Below, in pieces: positions 11,492 through 23,400 of a DNA stretch of 64,000 bases; position 1 is the first letter of the stretch, and each line of letters opens with the position of its first letter. The notes beneath the pieces were generated by a model, which did no database searches, was not told where the DNA came from, and was given only the letters and a program-made list of their open reading frames with translations. The position numbers and the translations under genes were made by a program. The stretch is from Carposina sasakii (taxonomy: Eukaryota > Arthropoda > Insecta > Lepidoptera > Carposinidae), in contig CP053150.1 in assembly GCA_014607495.2 (NCBI GenBank), forward strand, positions 7,212,495 through 7,276,494. Reading direction: 5' to 3'.

Positions 11492-14400
11492 GTTGGTGTA
11501 AATAGATCAGACCCCGTATTGGCTATCTTTTTAACAAATGTGGGATAATGCCTTGGCTGAAAAAAAAATTGCAACACACATATAACTAAATATATTACTT
11601 CCAGTTCCTCAGTTTCAATAACTGATTATCCAACCGATAACCAAAAAGAGAGCCAATAAGAGGGCAAGGTAATATAATAGAATAGCTACATTGGCTTTAA
11701 TATGATATCTAATAAGAATACGTACCGCATTTACAAATTTATATAAAGGTTACCTACATAGAAATACTTTAATAGTACGCCCAAGCTATTAGCTAATCTC
11801 TGATCCTACAAAGTCGTTTTAAAGTTAAATTGTCGCTGGTAGCGTCACTAAATATCTAACCAAGAACTGATAAAAGATACACGAGCACCAAACCCACTTT
11901 CCAGCTACTGCTTTGTGCAATGAAGACGAGTAAAAAAGATGCGTGATCCTTTTTTGTGGTGTTATTACAAAACAATAACACTTTATAAATTCTAACAAAC
12001 AAATCCACTCATCTATGATACGCCTTCTTATTATGTCATTACGAAACTGCGAAGGTTTCGTGTACAATGTACAATTACGCCAGAAACAAAAACTGAATAT
12101 CTATTGTATTGTTGTCAGTAAAAACACGATAATTTTATCACTTCACAACTACTGTGGAGGGACGCATGTGATGGCATTCATTGGATTTCACCTACCCATG
12201 CATGACCATGGTTTTGAAAAGAACTCATTAAGAAAAAATGCTAGCATCTCTTAATAAGCGAGTATAATCTGATAAAGTCGAGAAATAGCGTCTTCATAAT
12301 GAATATTCAACATTTTAAGTGCCTAAATGCTGTGTAACAATTCTTAAAGTCAAACATTAACATACAAAAAGTTTGTGAATAAAATTAAGAAAGTAGAGGT
12401 CTTGTAAGCTAGCATGCCTACTTACCTCGTTGTCTCTAATTGATTGTGTTGATATTATCTAATCAAAAAGTGTATCTGTCGTGGTCGTAGAATTGAAAAA
12501 TAGCATTTCATGAAATGGTCTTCATGAAAATAATGCCACATCAATATTCAACGATGATAAAAATTTTAAGTAAACGCCTAAATGCTGATCATATGTAGTT
12601 ACATGAAATTGCGCGCGTTTTATTTATGTTAAATGGCGGATTTTTCAAACATTAGACTTAATGGTGGTTTATAATAATATACAAAAAGTTTGTGAATAAA
12701 ATTAAGAAAGTAGAGGTCTTGCAAGCTTTTATGTTTTTAAATATTATAGAAAATATCACATGCAAAAAAAATCTACTTACCTCGTTGTAAGCTCTAATTG
12801 ATTTTATGGACACCCTGTGTGGCCAAACGTGATGACAAAATGAAATAGACGATTTAACATCTGGTCAAATTGAATTGGACTTCATGAAATAACTCATGAA
12901 ATGCTCGAACTAGATCAATTTTACAATATGTATCTATGTCAAGGTCACTGTACAATGCTTGACTTTGAAACCACTCATTTTCATTTGTTAGATTCATAAA
13001 TCACAGATATTATCTTGGTTATATCATTGTTATATTGTATAATGATACATAATAGATTTTTTATATTCGTGCATGTTAGGTATGTTCTTGAAAGGGGATC
13101 ATAAAATCTCTATGATCTTTATGTTCATATAATGATCCACGTGTTACAATCTACTATATGGTCGCCTGGAATTTTATCAATCTACATGTCACTTATTTCT
13201 TCCGCTTGTACAATATATAAAGTAAAATTCCTTAGGAACACCACGAAAACAACACTTAATTTATAATAGTTTGATGGACTACGATTTCCTCCCATAATTT
13301 TTAATCCAGTCCATCTGTCTCATACTGGGTGTAAAAAGACAACTTTGTTCTTTTAATACCTCGTATTCTTTGTAACATCACGATCATTTCTTTCTATGAA
13401 AGCACCCCTGGGAAACCACGGGTTTCCAAGATATTGAGGTCCAAAGTTACATGAATATCAGCATATTTTTTTAATAAATCCATCTGGAAACAGTTAACAA
13501 ACATTTTTTTAAAGACACCATATTAATATTTAAAAATGTTAGTTTTGTAGGTACATTTGTCAATCGAATATAAAGAGCAATATAAAGAGATTTTTTTTTA
13601 AATTTTTTCGTTACCCAGGGTTGGTTCCATAGAAAAAAATGATCGTTACGTTACAAAGAATACGTGGTATTAAAAAAACAACGTTGTCTTTTTACACCCT
13701 GTATAATGTGCTCGTATGTTATAAATATTTAAAAATTATTATTTACAGATTTTGGAAAATATTGCTGAAAATATAGAGGAAATCGAAGAGGAATTTTTAG
13801 TTTTTCGAGACTTGTCCAGTCATCCGAACATACCGGAGTTCTTTGGGCTATTTTTGAAGCGCGGCTTGAGTTCTGATGATGACCAAATATGGTTCGTCAT
13901 GGAGGTAAGTTAGTACCAATTTTGGCTTGATACGAATCGATAAATAATTGAAAGTCTCAATGCTAAATATTTTGACTTTAGTTTACAAAAATATTGATAG
14001 TTACTTTAACTCGACTTAATATCTTACCCCACTTGCATAAGCTAACTAAGAATGAAAGAAAAACATACCTAATGTTAAAGCACTTTAGACAACATAGGTG
14101 CTTAGCTAAAATTTATTTGCAGCTTTGCACAGGCGGTTCAGTGACCGATCTATGTGCGGGAATGCGTGCCAGAGGCAATAGCCTCACGGAGCCGCAGCTG
14201 GCCTATGTCCTCAGAGGTACCGTGCGAGCTTTGACCCATCTGCACGCTCACAGATGTATGCATCGAGACGTCAAAGGACACAATATACTCTTGACTGAAG
14301 AAGGAGAGGTCAAACTAGTGGATTTTGGAGTGTCATCTCATTTGGCAGCCACTGCGGCAAGAAGGAATACGTCCGTTGGTACGCCATATTGGATGGCTCC

Positions 14401-17400
14401 GGAGGTAAAGTAGGTCGGATAATAGAGGTTAAATGTACAACATAATCATTTCTGGTATTAGATTTGAAACTAGCAAACAGCAGCTACTAGGATATTTCAC
14501 AAGAACTAGTCGAGACAGTTTTTTATGCATGTACATGTAATTGCAATGAGGTGACTTTGCTATAAGTTTTGGAAGCAATAATGCGTAACCTATCTTTTAT
14601 TCTGTAAAACCCTAGATATACTTGCATCATAGATCTCAATTAGAATGAACTTATAAAAATATCTCACATTATATTATCCACACTAATATTATAAAGAGGA
14701 AAACTTTGTTTGTTTGGTTGTAATGAATAGGCTCAAAAACTACTGGACCGATTTTAAAAATTCTTTCACCGTTAGAATCCTTATAGGACCTGGATGAACA
14801 TAGGCTATAAGAATTTCCCGATATTCCCACGGGAAGGCGACAAACGGGAATTCTATATTTTTTACGAAAACCACTATACATATGAAGCTGAAATCGGGCA
14901 TATATGTTCATTGGGGAGAGCAGGACTAAAAACGGATTTCCCGAAATTCTGATGGACAAACGGGAATTCATAATTTTTACGAAAACCGCTATACATATTA
15001 AGCTGAAATTGGGCATAGATGTTCATTAGGGACTGCAAGTAAGCACTAAGGACGAATTTCCCGAAATTCCCACGGGAAGGGGGCCAACGGGAATTAATTA
15101 TTTTTTATGAAAACGGTTACACATATGAATCTTAAGTTGGGCATATTTGTTTATTTGGGACCCCGAGGAAGCACTAGGAACGGATTTCTTCCCACGGGAA
15201 GGGGACAAACGGGAATTCATTTTTTTACGACAAGCGCGATACATATGAATTCGAAATTAGACCTGTACGTTCAAATAAAAATTAGGGACTGCGAGGGAGC
15301 GCATGTAAGACGAATTTCCCGAAATTCCCACGGGAAGGGGACTAACGGGAATTAAATTTTTTACAAAAACCGCTGTACATGTGAAGCTAAAATCGGAGAC
15401 TAGCACTAAGAATTGATTTCCCGAAATTAAGGGACTGTCTGTGCGTTTGTGCACGCTAATCTCAGGAACGGCTTAACCGATTTCGGTGCAGTTTTCAGGA
15501 ATATATTGTGACAGGTCCCACTTAACATATAGGCTACTTTTTATCCCGGGAAAATGTTTTTATCCCGGATAATTTCGACATTTTTTTTTCTGTAGTCCAC
15601 GCGGACGGAGTCGCGGGCGTCCACTAGTATAATACAATAATAGCAGACGTTCATCTCATTTCCAGAATTGTATCTACTCTGTATCCAAATAAAAATTTCT
15701 CAGCATGTAAGACGCAAACTTGTGGAAACATACCAGCAACTCTCCAGTATACTAATGCTCTTAAAAATTAATGAATGTAACACTTACAGGTAATAGCATG
15801 CGAGCAGCAATTAGATGAATCATACGACTGCAGGTGCGACGTATGGTCAGTCGGGATTACGGCCATTGAATTAGCTGAGGGCGAGCCGCCACTATCTAGT
15901 CTTCACCCAATGAGAGCCTTATTTCAAATACCACGGAACCCGCCGCCAAGTTTATCCCATCCTGAGTTATTTTCTCACCAGCTAACGCACTTCATTGGTG
16001 AATGTTTAGTTAAAGATATGAACCAAAGACCTTTTGCTAGGGAGCTCCTAGAACATCCTTTGCTGTTAGCTGTTAATGCTTTTGAAGACAAGGTTTGCAT
16101 TATTACACATATTACATAATATTTGTTACTTTTTAAAAAATATTAAAGCTTTAAAAAATCATTCGTACCTACTAAATTGTTATCTATCTTCTATCTATAC
16201 ATATAATAAAAATGTAACGGATCGCTGTCTGTACATAGAAGATATATGAGAAAAAATATTATAGGAGACCTTTATCAACGTAATAGTACCCAAAATAGTG
16301 ATTTTTGGAATTTTTGTCGGTTTGTCTGTGGGTTTGTGCACGCTAATCTCAGAAACGGCTGAATCGATTTCGATGCAGCTTTCAGCAATATATTGTGACA
16401 GGTCCCACTTAACATATAGGCTACTTTTATCCCGGGAAAATGTTTTAATCCCTGATAATTTCAAGATTTTGTTTTTTCTGTAGTCCACGCGGACGGAGTC
16501 GTGGGCGTCCACTAGTGGTTAATAAAATTCATGGACCTCAATATTTTTTTCAGATTAGAATGGATTTCCAATCAGAAATCAGAAGACAAAGAGCAGAAGG
16601 ACGTAGTTGTAGAGCACCAGAGGCTACAACCAAGAGAGGGAAATTGAAATCTCATAGAAAAGCTAAGCCTGAAAAGATGTATACAGACGACTTAGCTACA
16701 CTAGAAGCACTCACTGAAGAATCTATAGTAGAACAACTACAGACGAGATATAATCAAAACCAAATATACACATACATAGGCGATATACTTGTAGCTGTTA
16801 ATCCGTTTACCGATATTGGTATTTATACAACAAAGGTAGGACTAAGAAATTATTAAAATCCATAAGAATCTATTTAACTTAGAAATCATTTAATTTTTTC
16901 TTTTGCACGGGTAATAGAATAATATTTGACCCACATTGTAATGTATTCGCTGCCTATAGGCGTGTTCTGAGGATAATATGACCATAGTATTGAATCAGAA
17001 GTAGTTTTTGTTAGAGACAGTAACTCAGTTTTTGTAAGTTAAGATACGAGCAATACCTACCTGCCTGCCTACAAGCATAAAAGTGTTAACGTTTAATACA
17101 TATGACGATATATTTAAATTATTTAATTAACGATTTATAAAACTATTTACAACTAGAAAAAGTGGAGCACTTTAGCAATAAATTTGTTTTATGTGATTTG
17201 TTAAACGCAATTAAGCGTTTCTTAGACGTGTGGCACAAGTGTGTATCAAGTGAAGGTACCTATAGAAAACAACTTATTTTAGGAAAACACAGATATAAAC
17301 TATTGGGAAATCTAGAAATATTGAATAAATTAAGACCTTGTTAAAACTGGTCCATTACTTCATTTCCAGAGTCAACAAATGTACCAAGGTCGCTGTCGTT

Positions 17401-20400
17401 CCGACAATCCTCCTCATATCTACGCGGTTGCTGACGCAGCGCATCAGGCGCTGTTACATCAGAAGCTGCATCAGGCTATCGTGATCTCCGGTGAAAGCGG
17501 AGCGGGGAAGACGGAATCCGCCAACCTTTTGTTAAAGCAACTCGTGTTTTTGTCTAAGGTACACGATATTTCTTTGTTAATTTGTATAAGGACTTAAAGA
17601 AGCCCATCAGTGAGATTCATCAGATTTTAAATTCGCATTTACATTGTCTTGGCTTGTTACTTTTACTTACTTATTACTGTTATTATTGATAATGCTTACA
17701 TTTTTAAAGGAATTATTTACGAAATTGAGTTCACTATTATAAAAGGTGTTTTTCCTTTTTTTCCAGACACAAAACCGGAATCTAGAAGAGAAAATTCTCC
17801 AAGTAAATCCCATAATGGAAGCGTTCGGTAACGCTAGAACTGGAATTAATTCAAATAGCTCCAGGTTCGGAAAGTACCTGGACCTGTCCATGATGAGGGT
17901 GGGGCGGATATCCGGTGCAAGGATATCCGTATACCTTTTAGAACAGTCTCGAGTCGTACATCAGGCACTGTAAGTTTGTATTACCTCATTTGAGAGTCTG
18001 ACTGCGTAATTTCTTTTAAAGTTTCTGATTTACTATACGAGTTAGAATAGCCATTTTAAACCTCTACCTCCGTGTAATCTTTTAAAATAAAGTTTCACTG
18101 AATTTAATTTTAAAACAGACGTGCGACGCAACCCAAAAATCCGTCAGATATTATAAGTTTGACCTCTGTGTATCTGGGTGTATGTACTGTCTGTGACATC
18201 ATGGGCCCTACACAAGTGCTAAAAAGTTGAAGGTTGGTCTAAGACTTGGTCACTTGGTTAATCTGATTTATAACATATTTTTCCAGAGGCGAAAGCAATT
18301 TCCACATTTTCTACTACCTCTACGATGGTCTGGAGAGCGAAGGTCTATGGAGGAAGTATTACTTGGACGAGCAGCTGAAGTCCAGGCACCGATACCTGCA
18401 GCCACTGTCGGTGGCTCATCGGGAGCACAACGTGCATCGCTGGAGACAGCTGAACCAGTCGTTTAAGGTATGAAGGGGTTTAGAAAAATCCTTTAATCTA
18501 TATCTGAACAATTAAATAAGTATGAAAATTTTATACCTATTCGATCACAAGCACTTACATGTTAATATGCAAATTTTTTATTATTTCTAAACATGGTTTC
18601 AGGTTGTCGGTTTCCAGGAAGAAGAAGTACAAATTATCTACAAGATGTTGGCTGCTATCTTGCACCTTGGTGACATAGAATTTGGAGAAGCAGCTGGTGA
18701 TGATAATACAGATAATAGGGCTACGGTTATAGATAGAGCACCTCTACATAGAGGTATGAATATTGTATAGCTTAAATAATATCTAAAACTTATTAATTCA
18801 ATTAATCATACAATTTTATAAAGGTGAAATGAAATATCTGTAATAAGCTACTTATACTTTTCTATCTAAAGATTTTAGATTAAAATCAGGAATACTTACG
18901 TATATGATGTGCAAGACCGATGAGATATTAGGTATGTTAGATAATGTACTTACCTACCTACAATCAATTATGGATTTTAATTTATTTTTATATTTGCGCC
19001 GGAAGATTAATTAATTACAATCGACGTTAATGATCTCTCAATCTCCTATAGTAGAAGAATATTCTCGAAATCACCTTATTTTAATTATCTGTTAAAATAT
19101 TTTTTTATCTAGAAACGTGAGATTACATTATTCAGCCAAATACTATTAAGTACTAAAAAGATCTTTGTTTCTTTTACAGCTTCATGTCTGTTGGGAGTAG
19201 AAACCGCAGATCTTCGGGAATGCTTAACCAGCAGCAGCGTTGTTGCCAGAGGAGAGACTATAGCTCGGTATAGTACCCCTGCCGAAGCTGCGGTTGCCAG
19301 AGATGCCACTGCCAGAGGTTTATATGCTAGAACTTTTGACAGAATCGTTGAGAGAATCAACGCTCTCTTGTGCCAAAATAGACCTTATAGGTAAGGTTAA
19401 GTTATTTAACTAGATTAGATAAGCTTACAACTTGTTACCTACTGATAATTTACATCTGACTTCGATATGCTAAATGTAACTGTGGGATCACCTTTATAAT
19501 CCTGCAGTTCTGGTCACCCCGTTTCGGAAACATACCCACCATGTGTATATATGTTATGGTCTATATGTTGCTAGGTTCATGCAAAATAATCGTATTTATG
19601 CTCTTTTCAGTGACCAACTTTCCATCGGCATACTCGATATTTTCGGCTTTGAAAATTTCACTAGGAACTCATTTGAACAACTCTGTATAAACATAGCTAA
19701 CGAACAGATCCAATACTACTTCAACCAGCACATATTTACGTGGGAACAACAGGAATACATGGCGGAAGGGGTTCCGGTAGATCTAGTCGAGTTTTCTGAC
19801 AACCGTCCGGTACTGGATATGTTACTGTCACGGCCCATGGGCTTATTAGCTTTGCTTGATGAAGAGAGTCGGTTTCCACGAGCTAATGACAGATCTCTTA
19901 TCGGTAAGAATATCATTCATTTTGTACTTATTTAGATTTTTATGCATCTTGGCTGAGTGTAGGTGTAATGTAATAAAGTATCTATTTCTAAACTTTGATT
20001 TATTTCTTGGGTTTAAATAAAGTGTATTATTTAGTTGCAGTGTATCAATTTTTATTTTCCAGAAAAATGCCATAGCAATATCAAAAGTAAATATTACATA
20101 CGACCAAAGTCTGATGCAATATGTTTCGCTATACAACACTTCGCTGGTAGAGTGGTATATCAAGCAGATGGTTTTCTGGAAAAAAATAGGAATTTCCTAC
20201 CGCCTGAAGTAATCCAGTTGATGCGCCAAAGCCAATACGATGTTATCAGGTTTTTGTTCCAATGTCCTATAACGAAAACTGGTAACCTATATTCTCCTAT
20301 AGGAGATGCAGATTCAAGAACTTTGGAAAGTCCACCAATGGGAGAAAGCCGAGTAAGATATACTGCTATATAAATCTAATGTCTAGAGTTAAATCATGAT

Positions 20401-23400
20401 AATTTACAGTAAAATTTCACCCTAATGGTATATTTTCAGGATCGTTACAATAGCCGAGGATTGGCATCACAATCTAGAGCTCAACAAACTGTGTCGACAT
20501 ATTTCCGATATTCTCTGATGGAACTACTACAGAAAATGGTCAGCGGCACTCCGCAGTTTGTGAGGTGTCTGAAACCGAACGATTCCCGATCGCCTAAACA
20601 TTTCGATTCAGCAAAAATGCTAAAGCAGTTGAGATATACTGGGGTACTAGAAACTATTCGAATAAGACAGAATGGTTTTTCACATCGATTACCGTTCGAT
20701 GAGTTTTTGAAACGGTAAGTTTAAAAGAAGAATATTCATGTAAGTATTGGATCTTTTTAGGTTGGTTAGGTTTATCTGGATTTACTGTACAAATTGTCCA
20801 ACTTGTTTGTAGATATGGTTTTCTGGCCTTCAGTTATGACGAAGAAGTTACACCGAACCGTGATACATGCCGCCTTTTACTATTAAGACTGAAAATGGAT
20901 GGATGGGCTCTTGGTAAATCAAAAGTATTTTTGAAATACTACCATGTGGAAGTCTTAGCCAGGATATACGAGGAACAGGTAATGAAAATTAAAATTTTCA
21001 GAATGTCATTAAAATAGCTAATCAAGTCTTTGAAATAGAAACTTAACTTTAAAATATTGTTTTAATACAGATTCGAAAGGTCGTTTTAGTACAAGCTTGC
21101 GCCCGAGGTTGGCTGGCTCGACGGTACTACCAACGACTTAAGGTTCAAATGGCCATATCAGTGTTGACCCTACAACGCCATGTTAGAGGATGGTTGACTA
21201 GGAAGAAGCTTCAAGAGCGACAGAGACAGTTGGCAAGAGAGTTCCAAAGAGAACAGGAAATTCAAAGGAGGCAACAAAAATCTGGTAACCTATCTTGCAA
21301 CATCATCCTATGGCCACTTTAATAGTTTCCAAAATATAATTTAGCGTAATTAATGTCCTTCAATTGACACACCTGTCTGTATACGTATAATTATATCACC
21401 ATTTTGTTGCAAAAGCCATCGGATAAACCGAGAGAAAGAGTTTCTGTCGTATTTGTAATATGAGTATGGATGAACAGATTTTCTAAATTGCATCAGTGTA
21501 GTGACTCACTTATTTACCTTTTAAGGGGCTCCAAACAAAGTTAAGGCACTAATGAAAGCGAAGGTGTTAAGAAGGATGACCTCAGACAGTGACACTTTGG
21601 ACACAAACTCCGGAAATAAAGAGAACGTTGACACCAACAAGGCGGCTGTCGTGATCCAAAGTCGTTAGTATAACTGCATTTCATAATGACGTGAGGTGCC
21701 GACGTTTTTACAAGTTTAATTTTGCCAGATATTTCTCTAGTGTGCTGTTTATGGAATCAATAAAATTTCATTGAGTAGTAAATTGTTTAGTAGGTAGGAA
21801 CTTTAGTTCATTTTGATGAAGGTCTTGTAATGGTGTAAGGCAATATAGGTATATAATGTTTTCCTGCTATATTCTCTCCTCCATTACCTATGTATAGGTA
21901 CAGGTAGTGATTTTTACTGCTATAATGAAATAAAGCCTTTTTCTTAAAATCTCCAGACTTCCGAGGCTACACCGCTCGTCGTCAATGGGCAGCTGGTCGT
22001 GCCCCCCCTCCACCAGCACATGCCCCTCCCCCTACCCCGCGCCAATTACAGCAGTTTGGTGTGCAGGAGAGAGCAGTACAGCTGCAAACGTTTGCTGATC
22101 AGGTTAGATTACAACAACTCTTTTATGGCAACACTCTTTTAAGCAACTTATGGCTTTTGCTAGAAAACATCAGTTCATCATTATATTTCGCGACCAAAAC
22201 TGGAATGTGGAAGAACCTGCACTTTTTAGATAGAATTTAATAGATGGCGTGACATATAGCATCCGCAATTAACCAGTGGCAATAAGCTTTATTAAAATAG
22301 TCTAACTTGACAGTAACCACCACTATAGATTGCATTGATAATAATCTCATATTCGTCTAATCCTAACTTATCTGTGAACTCCAGGTTCACAACAAAAACC
22401 AGGAGGTCCACAAGAATCTCAGGCGCAACAAGCCGGGCATCCGGCTGTCAGAAGTGCAGCGCGTACCGGATGAGTACCGTCCTCCGCCCGGCTTCACCCT
22501 CGTGCCGGCCATCATCAGGGGCCAGCCGTCGGAGGTGGAGCGCGATGCTAGTCGACTCTCAAGGTAATTTAATGTCACAACTGTCTGAGTATATATAATC
22601 CTAAGTCTAGTTGGCTCTCAATATCTTTCAGCTAAGTATGGTGGTCAGGCCTAATCTAAAGTATAGGTATATTCAGAACTAGTGAACGCCCGCGACTCCG
22701 TCAGCGTGAACTACAGAAAAAACAAAATATCGAAATTATCCGAGATAAAAACATTTTCCCGGGATAAAAATAGCCTACTTGTCACAATATATTCCTGAAA
22801 ACTGCATCGAAATCGGTTCAGCCGTTTTTGAGATTAGCGTGCACAAACGCACAGACTAACAGACAAACCGACAAACAGACAAACAAAAATTCGTTGATAA
22901 AGGTCTTCTATAATATTTTTTCTCATACTCATATCTTCCATGTACAGACATCCACCTGTTACATTTTTATAATATGTATGTTCATTTAGCTGTGTAGATA
23001 TAGGTTTTCATACTAAAAGTTGTGGTGAATTCCACAACAAAAATTGCTTTGACTACATACTGATTTATTAATCTTTCAAGTTCATTAGGTATACATGTAT
23101 CATTAATAAGCTGTGTAGATATTGCAAAGGTTTTCAGTGCCTACTAAAAGTTGTGGTGATTTATTGTATCCACAACAAAAATGCCGCGGCAGCGGCCGGC
23201 GATAGCAAACTTGGGCAAGGCTTTTATTGAGACTCTACCACGCTCCATTATGGTTCGAAATGATGGTTCCTAATGTGTGTCAGACACGCACGGAGCCAAT
23301 TTTGTTTTGCCCCGATATTGCGAAAAGAGGTTTATCAGTGCAATATAAAATTATTACTTAAAAAGTTCTACTATAATTAATTCTGCAATATATCTTCCTT

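Noticed and set aside
14669..15454. Minus- and plus-strand open frames with internal similarity to each other
   Set aside because: They are translations of the tandem units in the Helitron-like element, not genes.
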